Origin: Pseudophaeobacter sp. EL27
Lineage (GTDB): Bacteria > Pseudomonadota > Alphaproteobacteria > Rhodobacterales > Rhodobacteraceae
NCBI RefSeq assembly: GCF_900313025.1
Contig: NZ_OMPQ01000009.1
Location: 202,072-266,071 of the forward strand
Direction of reading: 5' to 3'
Length of the DNA: 64,000 nucleotides
The translations under genes and the position numbers were made by a program. The stretch's first letter is position 1; every line of letters starts with the position of its first letter. The notes under the pieces are model-generated. The model searched no databases. It saw only the letters and a list, made by a program, of their open reading frames with translations, and was not told where the DNA came from. Positions 25,385 through 35,315 of this stretch are shown piece by piece.

Positions 25385-26146
25385 ATGCCGGAGCGCAACA
25401 TGCCCCTTGATCTCGAAACGCTGGATACCGTTCCAGACGCTACCTATAACCGTGTCATGCTGAAAATCTCCGGTGAGGCGCTGATGGGCGATCAGGGCTT
25501 TGGCCTGAACCCGCCCACGGTTCAGCGCATCGCCCGTGAAGTCAAAACCGTGCATGATATGGGCGTCGAAATCTGCATGGTGATTGGTGGCGGCAATATC
25601 TTCCGCGGACTTTCTGGGGCTGCCCAGGGGATGGAACGCACCACGGCCGATTACATGGGCATGTTGGCAACCGTCATGAACGCCCTGGCAATGCAAAGCG
25701 CGCTTGAAGATCTGGGCGTGTTCTGTCGGGTGATTTCTGCGATCCCAATGGATCAGGTCTGCGAACCCTATATTCGCCGCCGCGCGGTGCGTCACCTGGA
25801 GAAAAAACGGGTCTGCATTTTTGCAGCTGGCACCGGAAACCCCTATTTCACCACCGATACCGCCGCCACGCTGCGGGCCAATGAAATGGGCTGTGAGGCG
25901 ATCTTTAAGGGCACCAAAGTCGACGGTGTTTATGACAAGGACCCGGTCAAATTTGACGATGCTAAACGCTATGAGACCGTCTCTTTTGACGATGTCCTGG
26001 CCAAACGTCTTGGCGTGATGGATGCTTCGGCAATTGCCCTGGCGCGGGACAATAACCTGCCTATCATCGTGTTCTCGCTGGACGAACCCGGCGGGTTCCG
26101 TGGAATTTTGGCTGGTGAAGGCACTTATACCAAAGTGCAGGGTTAA
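25385..26146 (+). CDS. pyrH: UMP kinase
   Basis: 253 residues, amino-acid-kinase fold. Visible motifs are [27 protein letters not shown], the acidic loop [29 protein letters not shown] and VDGVYDKDP. It phosphorylates UMP to UDP and is hexameric and GTP-regulated in other bacteria. It opens the conserved envelope and translation cluster; a strong hairpin follows before frr, so frr may have its own promoter. Confidence 0.97.
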   Translation: MPERNMPLDLETLDTVPDATYNRVMLKISGEALMGDQGFGLNPPTVQRIAREVKTVHDMGVEICMVIGGGNIFRGLSGAAQGMERTTADYMGMLATVMNALAMQSALEDLGVFCRVISAIPMDQVCEPYIRRRAVRHLEKKRVCIFAAGTGNPYFTTDTAATLRANEMGCEAIFKGTKVDGVYDKDPVKFDDAKRYETVSFDDVLAKRLGVMDASAIALARDNNLPIIVFSLDEPGGFRGILAGEGTYTKVQG

Positions 26147-26317
26147 TGCTCTTCAGGCGGGCTGTCTCCGATGTTGTTTTGGGAAACCTCTGCGCTGTCA
26201 CACTGCTGATACCTTGCCCGCCTAAATCACCTACAGGCACCATTCGCAAAACGAGAAAACCGGAGCAATTGATCTGCTTCGGAGGTGCCAAGGTCCCCCT
26301 GGACCCTCTTTTTATCT

Positions 26318-26354
26318 GCGCGTGATGGCCCCCCATCACGCGCTATTTCGTTTC
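26318..26354 (+). terminator. Strong hairpin downstream of pyrH
   Basis: GCGCGTGATGG-CCCC-CCATCACGCGC is a perfect 11-base stem followed by TATTTCGTTT. A smaller GGTCC/GGACC hairpin with CTCTTTTT lies just before it at 26292-26312. Together they fill the 26147-26495 gap and probably end pyrH transcription; no other gene is seen there. Confidence 0.6.
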
Positions 26355-26495
26355 AGGGGAATGGACGAAAAGCGGCCTGGGTGCTGTGGTTTCAAAGTGC
26401 TGCTACGCAGAAATCCCTGTCATGGTCGCTATACATTGACGGACCAATGGCTTATGAGCAGATCAAAGACTGCCTCAAGTCAGGGGAGAGAAGAG

Positions 26496-27059
26496 ATGTC
26501 TGACGATTTCGAACTGGATACCGACGATCTGAAACGCCGCATGGATGGCGCGATGGCGAATTTGAAAACCGAATTTGCCTCATTACGCACCGGACGTGCA
26601 TCAGGTTCCATGCTGGAACCGGTTATGGTCGAGGCCTATGGCTCGATGACGCCGATCAACCAGGTTGGCACCGTGAACGTGCCGGAGCCGCGCATGGTCA
26701 CGATCAATGTCTGGGATAAGGGCCTGGTGGGCCCGGTGGAAAAAGCCATTCGCAATTCCGGCCTGGGGATCAATCCGCAGCTCAACGGCACCATTATCAT
26801 GCTGCCAATCCCAGAGCTGAACGAAGAGCGCCGCCGTGAGTTGGGCAAGGTTGCCGGTCAATATGCAGAACACGCGCGGGTCTCCATCCGCAATGTGCGC
26901 CGCGACGGGATGGATCAGATCAAGAAGGCCAAATCCGACGGCATGTCTGAAGATGACCAAAAGTTCTGGGAATCCGAGGTGCAGGATCTGACCGATGCAA
27001 TGATTAAAGCTGTGGATGATGCGCTTGAGAACAAGCAAACAGAAATCATGCAGGTCTGA
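26496..27059 (+). CDS. frr: Ribosome recycling factor
   Basis: 187 residues starting MSDDFELD after a GGGGAGAG ribosome-binding site. The RRF consensus is clear: [76 protein letters not shown] and a C-terminal helix. It splits post-termination ribosomes with EF-G. Only 8 bases separate it from uppS. Confidence 0.97.
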   Translation: MSDDFELDTDDLKRRMDGAMANLKTEFASLRTGRASGSMLEPVMVEAYGSMTPINQVGTVNVPEPRMVTINVWDKGLVGPVEKAIRNSGLGINPQLNGTIIMLPIPELNEERRRELGKVAGQYAEHARVSIRNVRRDGMDQIKKAKSDGMSEDDQKFWESEVQDLTDAMIKAVDDALENKQTEIMQV

Positions 27060-27067
27060 CCCGCTAA

Positions 27068-27826
27068 ATGGCCAGTGTTTCCAATACGAGTATTGATACC
27101 GCCGAGCCAGAAGAGCAGGCCTCTTCTGGACCGCGCCATGTTGCGATTATCATGGATGGCAATGGCCGCTGGGCGCAGGCCCGGGGGCGACCACGCTTGT
27201 TTGGTCATCACGCTGGCGCCCGGCGCGTGCGCGAGATTGTAGAGTGCTGCCCCCAGTACGGGGTTAAATACCTGACCATATTTGCCTTCTCGACCGAAAA
27301 CTGGAAGCGGACACAGGTTGAAATCTCTGGATTGATGAGCCTGTTTCGCCGCTATATTTCCAAAGAAATGAAGGCTTTGGCGCTGCGCAATGTGCGGGTG
27401 CGGTTTATCGGGGATCGGCTGCGGCTGGATGCCAAGCTGGTACAGCTGATGGACGAGTTGGAGCATGAAACCGAGGCAAACGAAGGTATTCATCTGACCA
27501 TCGCCTTGAACTATGGCGGCCGGGATGAGGTCGCTCGCGCGACCAAGCGTTTGGCGCAGGATGTGGCCTCAGGGCAGTTGAGCCCAGAGGACGTCAACGA
27601 AGAAACATTGCCGCGCTATCTGGACACCCATGTGTTACCTGACCCGGATCTGGTGATCCGCACCAGTGGCGAAGCGCGGATTTCCAATTTCCTGCTTTGG
27701 CAGTCCGCCTATGCGGAATATGAATTCACCGATACGCTCTGGCCCGATTTCACCTCTGAGGAACTGGGCCGTTTGTGCCGCAAGTTTGGATCCAGAGAGC
27801 GCCGGTTTGGCGCGGTTTCGACATGA
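27068..27826 (+). CDS. uppS: Isoprenyl transferase (undecaprenyl diphosphate synthase)
   Basis: 252 residues. The cis-prenyltransferase motifs are present: HVAIIMDGNGRWAQARG with the catalytic Asp, GHHAGARRVREIVE, FAFSTENWKR, and LVIRTSGEARISNFLLWQSAYAEYEF. It builds the C55 carrier lipid for peptidoglycan and O-antigen. An extra N-terminal about 20 residues is acidic and variable. Its stop overlaps the cdsA start (ATGA). Confidence 0.96.
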   Translation: MASVSNTSIDTAEPEEQASSGPRHVAIIMDGNGRWAQARGRPRLFGHHAGARRVREIVECCPQYGVKYLTIFAFSTENWKRTQVEISGLMSLFRRYISKEMKALALRNVRVRFIGDRLRLDAKLVQLMDELEHETEANEGIHLTIALNYGGRDEVARATKRLAQDVASGQLSPEDVNEETLPRYLDTHVLPDPDLVIRTSGEARISNFLLWQSAYAEYEFTDTLWPDFTSEELGRLCRKFGSRERRFGAVST

Positions 27827-28623
27827 CGGTGCCGACACCTAACGGAGGCAGCTCCAAGGGGCGCTGGGGGGATCTGATGCCCCGGATCACTTCGGCCCTG
27901 GTGATGGTTGCCGTGGCCCTTCTGGCGATCTGGGCCGGAGGGCTGGTCTTTACACTGGTCATTGCGCTGTGCTGCGGTGGTATGATCTGGGAGCTGTCCC
28001 AGATGTTGGCGCCGCGCCGTTCCGGCACCGCGCTGCAGCTGGGATTTGCCACTGCCGCGGCAGTGTTTTTTGCCGGAGTGCTGCCAATATGGCTGGGGTT
28101 GGTCTTGCTGCTGGTGCCAGTGGTGCAGGGATGGTTGCAGGTCTCTCAACCCGCGAAAACCCGATTTGCGGTTTTTGCACTGTGGATCGTCCTGGCGGGC
28201 TATAGCTTTATCTGGATGCGGATCTCTCTGGGGGCCGATTGGCTGATCTGGTTGGCGATAGTGGTGGTTGCCACCGATGTCGCCGGATATTTTGCCGGCA
28301 AAACCCTTGGTGGGCCAAAGTTCTGGCCGCGTATCAGCCCCAAAAAGACCTGGTCCGGCACCTCAGCAGGCTGGGTCGCGGCAGCGCTGGTTGGCGTGGT
28401 TGCAGCACCATTGTTTAATATGGGCTTTGGCCTGGTCTTGGCCTCGATCCTGGTCTCTATGGCCAGTCAGGCGGGGGATGTGGCCGAAAGTGCCCTGAAA
28501 CGGCAAACTGGGGTCAAGGATTCCAGCGGCCTTATTCCCGGCCATGGCGGCTTGCTCGATCGCTTTGATGGGATGCTGGGCGCTGCGGCCATGTTCCTGT
28601 TTCTCTACAGCTTTCTGGGTTAA
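27823..28623 (+). CDS. cdsA: Phosphatidate cytidylyltransferase
   Basis: 266 residues from the ATG overlapping the uppS stop. Multiple hydrophobic helices fill the N-terminal half. The C-terminal signature is complete: DVAGYFAGKTLGGPKFWPRISPKKTWSGT, and near the end SALKRQTGVKDSSGLIPGHGGLLDRFD. It makes CDP-diacylglycerol from CTP and phosphatidate at the inner membrane. The frame extends about 16 codons upstream into uppS, unlikely to be used. Confidence 0.96.
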   Translation: MTVPTPNGGSSKGRWGDLMPRITSALVMVAVALLAIWAGGLVFTLVIALCCGGMIWELSQMLAPRRSGTALQLGFATAAAVFFAGVLPIWLGLVLLLVPVVQGWLQVSQPAKTRFAVFALWIVLAGYSFIWMRISLGADWLIWLAIVVVATDVAGYFAGKTLGGPKFWPRISPKKTWSGTSAGWVAAALVGVVAAPLFNMGFGLVLASILVSMASQAGDVAESALKRQTGVKDSSGLIPGHGGLLDRFDGMLGAAAMFLFLYSFLG

Positions 28624-28638
28624 CCTTTGAGGGGACCT

Positions 28639-29811
28639 ATGCGGAAAATCTCCATCTTTGGAGCCACTGGCTCTATTGGCCAAAGCACCATTGATCTCAT
28701 TAAACGGGATTGTTCCTCCTATGAGGTGGTAGCGCTGACTGGCGGGCGCAATATTGCCCAACTGGCGCGTGACGCCATTGCCCTGCGCGCTGAATTGGCG
28801 GTCACCGCCTTTGAGGATCAGCTTCCGGCATTGCAGGCTGCCCTTGCGGGGAGCGGAGTTGAGGCGGCAGCAGGGCAGGCGGCTTTGATCGAGGCGGCCG
28901 CGCGGCCTGCGGATTGGATCATGTCAGCCATTGTTGGGGTTGCTGGCCTTGCGCCGGGGCTCAAGGCGCTGGAGCAGGGCACAACGCTGGCCCTGGCCAA
29001 TAAGGAATCGCTGGTCTGTGCCGGAGAACTGCTGTTGAAGACCGCCCAAAAGCACGGTGCGCGCCTGTTGCCGGTGGATAGTGAACATTCGGCAGTGTTT
29101 CAGGGCCTGGTGGGTGAAGAGATCTCTGCGGTGGAGCGTATTGTCATCACTGCCTCGGGCGGGGCCTTTCGCGATTGGCCGCTGGAAGATCTGCAACAGG
29201 CGACACTGGCGCAGGCCTCGTCGCATCCTAATTGGGATATGGGACAGCGGATCACCATTGATAGCGCGTCGATGTTCAACAAGGCGTTGGAAGTCATTGA
29301 AACGCGGGAATACTTTGGCGTGGAGCCGGATCAGATCGAGGTGTTGGTACATCCCGAATCCCTGGTGCATGCGCTGGTTGGGTTCAAGGATGGCGCCCTG
29401 ATGGCTCACCTTGGTGCCCCTGATATGCGCCATGCTATTGGCTATGCGCTGCACTGGCCAGAGCGGCGCGATCTGCCAGTTGCACGGCTAGATCTGGCGG
29501 CCATCGGTCAGCTGAATTTTCGCCAGCCTGATCTGGCCCGCTATCCGGCATTGGCGCAGGCACGTGATGTCATGCAGCGCCGCGGCCTGATGGGCGCAGT
29601 GTTTAATGCGGCCAAGGAACGCGCATTGGACCATTTTATCGCTGGCGACATTCGGTTTACCGACATGGCCGAGATCACCGCCAGGGTGCTGGAACAAATT
29701 GAGACGCAAAGCGGCCTCATTGATTCCGCAATGACCCTTGATAACGTCACTCAGATTGACCACATCGCGCGCAAGGCCGCGGATGTGGTCGCAGCTCAAA
29801 GCATAGGGTAA
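28639..29811 (+). CDS. dxr: 1-deoxy-D-xylulose 5-phosphate reductoisomerase
   Basis: 390 residues from the ATG with GAGGGGA upstream. The NADPH-binding start is RKISIFGATGSIGQST; ALANKESLVCAGELL, LLPVDSEHSAVFQ with the metal ligands, and SASMFNKALEVIETREYF follow. It performs the first committed step of the MEP isoprenoid pathway, whose product feeds UppS two genes upstream. Confidence 0.97.
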   Translation: MRKISIFGATGSIGQSTIDLIKRDCSSYEVVALTGGRNIAQLARDAIALRAELAVTAFEDQLPALQAALAGSGVEAAAGQAALIEAAARPADWIMSAIVGVAGLAPGLKALEQGTTLALANKESLVCAGELLLKTAQKHGARLLPVDSEHSAVFQGLVGEEISAVERIVITASGGAFRDWPLEDLQQATLAQASSHPNWDMGQRITIDSASMFNKALEVIETREYFGVEPDQIEVLVHPESLVHALVGFKDGALMAHLGAPDMRHAIGYALHWPERRDLPVARLDLAAIGQLNFRQPDLARYPALAQARDVMQRRGLMGAVFNAAKERALDHFIAGDIRFTDMAEITARVLEQIETQSGLIDSAMTLDNVTQIDHIARKAADVVAAQSIG

Positions 29812-29815
29812 AGTT

Positions 29816-31165
29816 TTGGACCTACTCTCACTTCTCCCGCAGCTGAGCGGGCTTCTTTATACTGTTGTCAGTTTTGTAGTGGCGCTTTCGATCATCGTGG
29901 CGGTGCATGAATACGGCCATTACATCGTCGGCCGCTGGTCTGGCATCCATGCTGAGGTCTTCTCGTTGGGCTTTGGCCCGGTGTTGTGGAGCCGTCATGA
30001 TAAACGCGGCACCAAATGGCAAATCGCGGCGCTGCCCTTTGGGGGCTATGTGAAGTTTCTGGGCGATGCTGATGCGGCCTCTGGCAAAGACACAGATGTG
30101 ATCCAGGCAGCCGCGGCAGATCCGGCGCAATTGCGACGCACCATGCATGGCGCCCCGCTCTGGGCGCGCGCTGCTACTGTTGTTGCTGGCCCGATGTTCA
30201 ATTTTGTCATGTCGGTTGCGGTTTTTGCATCTCTGGCCCTGTATTTCGGCAAGGTACGCGACCCATTGACCATTGGCTCATTGGTTCCCGTTCCTGGGGT
30301 GGAAAACACCCTGCGCCCAGGGGATGAGCTGTTGGAGATTGCTGGGATGCCGGTCCCTGCGCTCAGCGATTCAGCGGCCTGGACAGAGTTCCGTGACGCA
30401 CTACCGGTGACACCCAGCCTAGACTATGTGGTCCGTCGTGATGGTGCCGAGCTCAGCGTCTCGGACACTCATTTTGCGCCGACCTATGTTTCCTCCGTGA
30501 CGCCGCGCAGTGCTGCTGCTGACGCGGGACTGCAAACGGGTGACTTTATCACTGCAGTTAACGGCGCGCCGGTTTTTGCCTTTGGCCAGTTGGTGGAAAA
30601 GGTGACACAGACCAAGGGGGCGGAGCTTTCCCTTGAGATCTGGCGGGATGGAACCACGCTTGAGATGTCGCTGTCGCCGCGCCACATGGATCTGCCAACA
30701 GCAGATGGCGGTTTTACCAGTCGCTGGTTGATCGGTGTAAGCGGTGGCAACCTGATCGAATATGAGACTGAGCCAACCACCATTGGTCGCGCGCTTTCCA
30801 CCGGGACTAGCCAGGTCTGGACCGTGGTCAACTCGTCGATTTCGGGGCTTGGTCATATCATCACCGGCGCGATCAGCACATGTAACCTGTCTGGCCCAAT
30901 TGGCATTGCTAAGGCCTCTAGTGATACTGCGAGTCAGGGGGCTGCCAGCTTTATCCGCTTTATCGCGGTGCTCTCAACCGCGGTTGGTTTGCTCAACCTG
31001 TTTCCCATCCCGGCTCTGGATGGCGGCCATCTGGTGTTTTACGCCTATGAGGCGGTTGTGGGACGCCCTCCCAGTGATCGAGCCATGCAGGTCTTAATGA
31101 CCGTAGGTATTGCCATGATCCTGTCCTTGATGGTCTTTGCGCTGAGCAACGACATCTTCTGTTAA
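29816..31165 (+). CDS. rseP: RIP metalloprotease (site-2 protease)
   Basis: 449 residues from a TTG that directly follows dxr; no in-frame ATG lies near the N-terminus, so TTG is well supported. The zinc site HEYGHY is at about 29-34 in the first membrane helix, PDZ regions occupy about 130-330, and the second metal motif LNLFPIPALDGGH is near 395. It cleaves membrane-bound anti-sigma factors and leftover signal peptides. It ends a tight run from frr and is followed by an intrinsic terminator. Confidence 0.95.
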   Translation: MDLLSLLPQLSGLLYTVVSFVVALSIIVAVHEYGHYIVGRWSGIHAEVFSLGFGPVLWSRHDKRGTKWQIAALPFGGYVKFLGDADAASGKDTDVIQAAAADPAQLRRTMHGAPLWARAATVVAGPMFNFVMSVAVFASLALYFGKVRDPLTIGSLVPVPGVENTLRPGDELLEIAGMPVPALSDSAAWTEFRDALPVTPSLDYVVRRDGAELSVSDTHFAPTYVSSVTPRSAAADAGLQTGDFITAVNGAPVFAFGQLVEKVTQTKGAELSLEIWRDGTTLEMSLSPRHMDLPTADGGFTSRWLIGVSGGNLIEYETEPTTIGRALSTGTSQVWTVVNSSISGLGHIITGAISTCNLSGPIGIAKASSDTASQGAASFIRFIAVLSTAVGLLNLFPIPALDGGHLVFYAYEAVVGRPPSDRAMQVLMTVGIAMILSLMVFALSNDIFC

Positions 31166-31187
31166 GTCAAACCCAAAACAATCCAAG

Positions 31188-31230
31188 CAAAGCCAGCCTC
31201 AAATCATCTGGGCTGGCTTTGTCTGTTTTT
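31188..31230 (+). terminator. Intrinsic terminator after rseP
   Basis: CAAAGCCAGCC / GGCTGGCTTTG forms an 11-base stem with a 12-base loop, followed by TCTGTTTTT. It ends the frr-rseP transcription unit. Confidence 0.85.
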
Positions 31231-31303
31231 GAGAGCAGCATGATACTGGGCAGTGCTCAGTGCAGCCCAAATTGTGCCGTGCCAAACTGATGCCACATTC
31301 ACC

Positions 31304-31332
31304 CGTTAATGAATTGGTAATCTGCATTAACG
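31304..31332. promoter_or_regulatory. Inverted repeat upstream of the 45-residue ORF
   Basis: CGTTAATG-N13-CATTAACG is perfect over 8 bases per arm. It lies about 80 bases upstream of the small membrane-protein frame and contains TTAA half-sites. It is a possible regulator site. Confidence 0.4.
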
Positions 31333-31412
31333 CGCAGGGTTTGACCGGTAGTTCTCACATTAGAGGCTGCGGTATTGCTTCAGATCCCGCGCCTCTCCTG
31401 GGGGACTAATCC

Positions 31413-31550
31413 ATGCAAAGCCAGATGATAACAGCGGCTGAAACTGAAAACGGATTTGCACTATTGCTGCGCCTGAATTGGGATCGCGCGCTTTCGGCAA
31501 CCTTCATCCTGCTCTCGCTCTGCTTTGGCAGTTGGCTGGCCTCTTTGTAA
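31413..31550 (+). CDS. Small single-pass membrane protein, 45 residues
   Basis: The ATG is preceded by CTGGGGGA. The encoded peptide has a polar N-terminus (about 25 residues, LLLRLNWDRA) and one hydrophobic helix (SATFILLSLCFGSWLASL) running to the C-terminus. A hairpin with a T-run follows. Its own ribosome-binding site, terminator and isolation between rseP and bamA argue for a real gene. I do not recognise a named family, though similar short helices with an Asn/Asp-Arg-Ala-lead sequence occur in related bacteria from memory. Confidence 0.5.
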   Translation: MQSQMITAAETENGFALLLRLNWDRALSATFILLSLCFGSWLASL

Positions 31551-31584
31551 TCTCATTATAAGTTTGAGTTTTCCCAGACAGTAG

Positions 31585-31614
31585 ACGCGCGGGTTCCTGC
31601 TCGCGTGTTTTTTT
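31585..31614 (+). terminator. Terminator after the 45-residue ORF
   Basis: ACGCG-N12-CGCGT followed by GTTTTTTT. The stem is short but the T-run is long. Nothing else is seen between it and bamA. Confidence 0.55.
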
Positions 31615-31686
31615 CTTGGTTTTGACAACTGCTCCCAAACCCGGTACGCACGGTGTTAAGCTGCTATTAATTTCGGGTAAATACTG

Positions 31687-34122
31687 ATGGTCTGGGGCAA
31701 GAACGTGGGCATATCCTGCGGTAAGCGCGTTGAGCGTACCAATATTTTGTATCGGGGCGTATCCGTGATCGCCTTAACTGTGACCTTCGGTCTTGGGCTG
31801 TCACCCAATTTTGCCGAAGCGCAAAACTACCGGTTCAACAATGTTCAGGTTGAGGGTAACCAACGTATCCAAAGCTCAACTATTGTTGCCTATACAGGCA
31901 TTGAGCGCGGCAAAACTGTCTCTGCCGGCAAGTTGAACGATGCCTATCAGAACATCATTGATAGTGGTGTCTTTGAGAGCGTTGATCTGGTCCCCAAAGG
32001 CAATACCCTGGTCATCAAGGTGACTGAATTCCCGACCATCAATAAAATCAACTTTGAGGGCAACCGCCGGATCAAAGACCAGAATCTGGTTGAGATCATC
32101 GAATCGTCCCCGCGCCGGGTGTTTAATCCGGCCGTTGCAGAACGGGATGCTGCTGCCATTGCCGCAGCCTATGGCGTGCAGGGGCGGCTGGCCTCGCGGG
32201 TGACACCGCGGATCATTCGGCGCAGCGACAACCGTGTTGATCTGGTGTTTGAAATCTCCGAAGGCGACACAACCGAGGTCGAACGTGTGTCCTTCCTAGG
32301 CAACCAGGTCTATTCGGATCGCAGGCTGCGCCGGGTTCTGGAAACCAAACAGGCTGGTTTTCTGCGGGCTTTCGTCAACAAGGATACCCTGATCGAAGAT
32401 CGGATCGATTTTGACAAGCAGATCCTGCGTGATTTCTACCTCTCGCGTGGCTATGTCGATTTTCGGGTCAATAGTGCCAATGCCGAAGTCACCCGCGAGC
32501 GTGACGCCGTGTTTTTGGTCGTCGATGTGTCTGAGGGACAGCAGTTCACCTTTGGCGAAATCACGGTGACCAGTGAGGTCGCTGAGGCTGATGCGGATGA
32601 ATTCCTGGAAGCGCTTAAATCCAAACCGGGGGTGATCTATTCGCCGACTGTGGTGGAACGCGAAATCGAACGTATGGAAAACCTGGCGTTGCGCCAGGGT
32701 ATTGATTTCCTGCGCATCGAACCTCGGGTGACGCGCAATGACCGCGATCTGACGCTGGATGTTGAATACGCCTTAACCCGTGGCCCGCGGATCTTTGTTG
32801 AGCGTATCGATATCGAGGGTAATACTACGACGCTGGACCGGGTCATTCGTCAGCAGTTCCGCACAGTTGAGGGCGACCCTTTCAACCCTCGTGAAATTCG
32901 CCGCACTGCTGAACGTATTCGCGCGCTTGGTTTTTTCTCCGAATCGGATGTTGATGTTCGCGAAGGCAGCTCGCCTGAGCTCGTCGTCGTTGATGTGGAT
33001 GTTGCAGAACAGCCAACGGGCTCTTTGAGCCTTGGCGGGTCTTATTCGGTGAATAATGGTTTTGGTATTGCGATTGGCCTCACCGAAAACAATTTCTTGG
33101 GGCGTGGTCAGCGTCTGTCATTCTCTATCGCCACGGCAACTGAAACAGATGAATATGTCCTAGGATTTGTAGAACCGCATCTGTTGGGGCGGGATCTTCG
33201 TTTTAGTTTTGATCTTGGACTTTCTGAATCTGATTCCAGTTTTTCCGAGTATGATACCAAGCGCGTGTTCCTAAACCCGGCTCTGACCTTTAAACTAGGT
33301 GAAAGCTCAGCTTTGCAACTGCGCTATCGTTGGGAAAATTCTGAAATGATCGCGCGGTCCGATGCCACGTATACGATCACGCCAGTTCCAGTTCCTCCCG
33401 CATCGCCAACAGGAACCTATCCGGTTGCGGCTCCGACGATTGCGAATGAAATCGCACAAGGCGAACGTAGCAGTAGCATCTTTGGTGCAACTTATTCCTA
33501 TGACACTCGTTTGACTGGCCTGGATCCAAACGCCGGATTTCTGTTTGAATTCGGTGTAGACTATGCCGGGCTGGGTGGGGACAGTGAATACGTCAAAGCC
33601 ACAACCAAATTTGTTGCGCAAAAACAGATCTTAAACGAGGAAGTCACTCTGCGCGCGACATTTGAAGGCGGTGCGTTGAATTGGCTGGGGAACAACAGCA
33701 GCCGATCATTGGATCGTTTTGTGTTGTCGCCCACTATCATGCGCGGCTTTGAACCAGGCGGTATTGGCCCACGGGATCGCAGTGCTCGCGCCGATGGCGG
33801 CGCTTACGACGATTTCCTTGGCGGCAACCTCTTTGCTGTGGCGCGATTTGACGCAGAATTCCCGTTGGGACTACCTGAGGAGCTGGGGCTGCGCGGGGCA
33901 TTGTTCTACGATATTGGCAACCTCTGGGGGTTGAGCAATGTGGATACCTCTGGGAGCAGCGGCATTGTTGGCAGTTCTGGGTCCTTCCGTCATGTCGTCG
34001 GCTTCTCGATTTTGTGGACAACGGGTTTGGGTCCGCTGCGGTTCAACTTCTCCAAGGCGCTCCAGAAAGAAGATTTTGACCAGGAGCAGAGCTTCGACCT
34101 GACCTTGCAGGCACGGTTCTGA
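31687..34122 (+). CDS. bamA: Outer-membrane protein assembly factor BamA
   Basis: 811 residues, normal length. A somewhat long N-terminus precedes the signal helix (VIALTVTFGLGLS, cleavage near AEA-Q, about residue 45). Five POTRA repeats follow (about 46-450; NYRFNNVQVEGNQRI, PTINKINFEGNRRI, TEVERVSFLGNQVY, PRIFVERIDIEGNTTT), then a 16-strand barrel ending in RFNFSKALQK and a C-terminal aromatic (LTLQARF). It inserts barrel proteins in the outer membrane. It is followed by skp after 4 bases. Confidence 0.97.
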   Translation: MVWGKNVGISCGKRVERTNILYRGVSVIALTVTFGLGLSPNFAEAQNYRFNNVQVEGNQRIQSSTIVAYTGIERGKTVSAGKLNDAYQNIIDSGVFESVDLVPKGNTLVIKVTEFPTINKINFEGNRRIKDQNLVEIIESSPRRVFNPAVAERDAAAIAAAYGVQGRLASRVTPRIIRRSDNRVDLVFEISEGDTTEVERVSFLGNQVYSDRRLRRVLETKQAGFLRAFVNKDTLIEDRIDFDKQILRDFYLSRGYVDFRVNSANAEVTRERDAVFLVVDVSEGQQFTFGEITVTSEVAEADADEFLEALKSKPGVIYSPTVVEREIERMENLALRQGIDFLRIEPRVTRNDRDLTLDVEYALTRGPRIFVERIDIEGNTTTLDRVIRQQFRTVEGDPFNPREIRRTAERIRALGFFSESDVDVREGSSPELVVVDVDVAEQPTGSLSLGGSYSVNNGFGIAIGLTENNFLGRGQRLSFSIATATETDEYVLGFVEPHLLGRDLRFSFDLGLSESDSSFSEYDTKRVFLNPALTFKLGESSALQLRYRWENSEMIARSDATYTITPVPVPPASPTGTYPVAAPTIANEIAQGERSSSIFGATYSYDTRLTGLDPNAGFLFEFGVDYAGLGGDSEYVKATTKFVAQKQILNEEVTLRATFEGGALNWLGNNSSRSLDRFVLSPTIMRGFEPGGIGPRDRSARADGGAYDDFLGGNLFAVARFDAEFPLGLPEELGLRGALFYDIGNLWGLSNVDTSGSSGIVGSSGSFRHVVGFSILWTTGLGPLRFNFSKALQKEDFDQEQSFDLTLQARF

Positions 34123-34126
34123 TCGG

Positions 34127-34771
34127 GTGATCTTGCTACGGGCGACATATTTGCCATTTCGAAACCTGCAAGCGTCGGCCATTGGGCTGGCGCTTGTTGC
34201 TATGATGGTATCGGCTCTGCCTTTGCAGGCTCAGCAGGCTGCTCCAAGTGGCAGCTTTGCGCTGGGTCGTGATGTTCAGCTTGGAACACCACAAAGCGGA
34301 TTGCTGACTATCCAGCCTGAGCGGCTGTTTTCAGAAAGCCTGTTTGGCAAAAGAATAGCCCAGGAGATTGAGGCCGAGGGCGCGGTTCTGACTGTTGAAA
34401 ACCGAAACATCGAAGCCGAGTTGCGGGCTGAAGAGCAGGATTTGACCCAGCGCCGCAACACGATGGAGGCTGAAGCCTTTCGCACTCTTGCCGATGCTTT
34501 TGACCGCAAGGTGCAAGAGACTCGCAGCATTCAGGATAAAAAGCTGCGCGAAATCAGTCAGTTGGGAGAGAGTGCCCGGCGTGAGTTTTTTGTTGCCTCT
34601 TTGCCGGTGCTGGAGGGCATCATGCGCGAAACCGGGGCCGGGGCTATCCTTGATCATGCGACGGTTTTTCTAAGCGCGGATGTGGTGGATATCACCGAAC
34701 TTGCCATTGCCCGCATCGACAAGGTTCTTGGCGATGGGCTTGGCCAGCCAGAGGCAACTGACGACCAGTAA
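34127..34771 (+). CDS. skp: OmpH/Skp-family periplasmic chaperone
   Basis: 214 residues from a GTG. A signal peptide ends near LQA-Q (about residue 36). The body is a long charged coiled coil (VENRNIEAELRAEEQDLTQRRNTMEAEAFRTLADAFDRKVQ), as in Skp, with the ILDHATVFLSADVVDIT end that forms the trimer core. It guards unfolded outer-membrane proteins and hands them to BamA, whose gene is immediately upstream. Confidence 0.88.
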   Translation: MILLRATYLPFRNLQASAIGLALVAMMVSALPLQAQQAAPSGSFALGRDVQLGTPQSGLLTIQPERLFSESLFGKRIAQEIEAEGAVLTVENRNIEAELRAEEQDLTQRRNTMEAEAFRTLADAFDRKVQETRSIQDKKLREISQLGESARREFFVASLPVLEGIMRETGAGAILDHATVFLSADVVDITELAIARIDKVLGDGLGQPEATDDQ

Positions 34772-34845
34772 GGCGTCGGATGCTTGCTCAAAACGGGCCT
34801 AGTTGATAGGGACGTTTCAAACACTTCAAAGACAGGATACTTGCC

Positions 34846-35310
34846 ATGACCGCTGAGTTGCAGAGCGCCGATATTCACCTGATCCAGCGGATCCTGCCGC
34901 ATCGCTACCCCTTCCTCTTGGTGGATAAGGTCCTAGACATCAATGGCATCAACTCGGCGCGTGGTATCAAGAACGTGACCATGAACGAGCCGCATTTCCA
35001 GGGTCATTTCCCCGGAACGCCTATCATGCCTGGGGTCACAATCGTTGAGGCCATGGCGCAGACCGCTGGCGTGATGCTGGGGGTTGCTCTGGATATGGTG
35101 GACCGCGATCTGTTGATCTATTTCATGAACATCGACAAATGCAAATTCCGGCGCAAAGTCATCCCCGGTGATGTCCTGGAAATGAATGTTGAGCTTCTGC
35201 GTGGCAAGGCCGGCGGTAAAATCTTCAAGTTCAAAGGGATCGCCACAGTTGAGGGTGAAACTGCTGCCGAGGCAGAGTTCACCGCCATGGTGGATATGCA
35301 AAAGGATTGA
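34846..35310 (+). CDS. fabZ: 3-hydroxyacyl-ACP dehydratase FabZ
   Basis: 154 residues with the hot-dog fold. Active-site residues are visible in [22 protein letters not shown] (His and Glu), preceded by [13 protein letters not shown]. It dehydrates 3-hydroxyacyl-ACP in fatty-acid elongation and competes with LpxA for its substrate, which explains the conserved pairing with lpxA five bases downstream. Confidence 0.97.
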   Translation: MTAELQSADIHLIQRILPHRYPFLLVDKVLDINGINSARGIKNVTMNEPHFQGHFPGTPIMPGVTIVEAMAQTAGVMLGVALDMVDRDLLIYFMNIDKCKFRRKVIPGDVLEMNVELLRGKAGGKIFKFKGIATVEGETAAEAEFTAMVDMQKD

Positions 35311-35315
35311 CCCAG

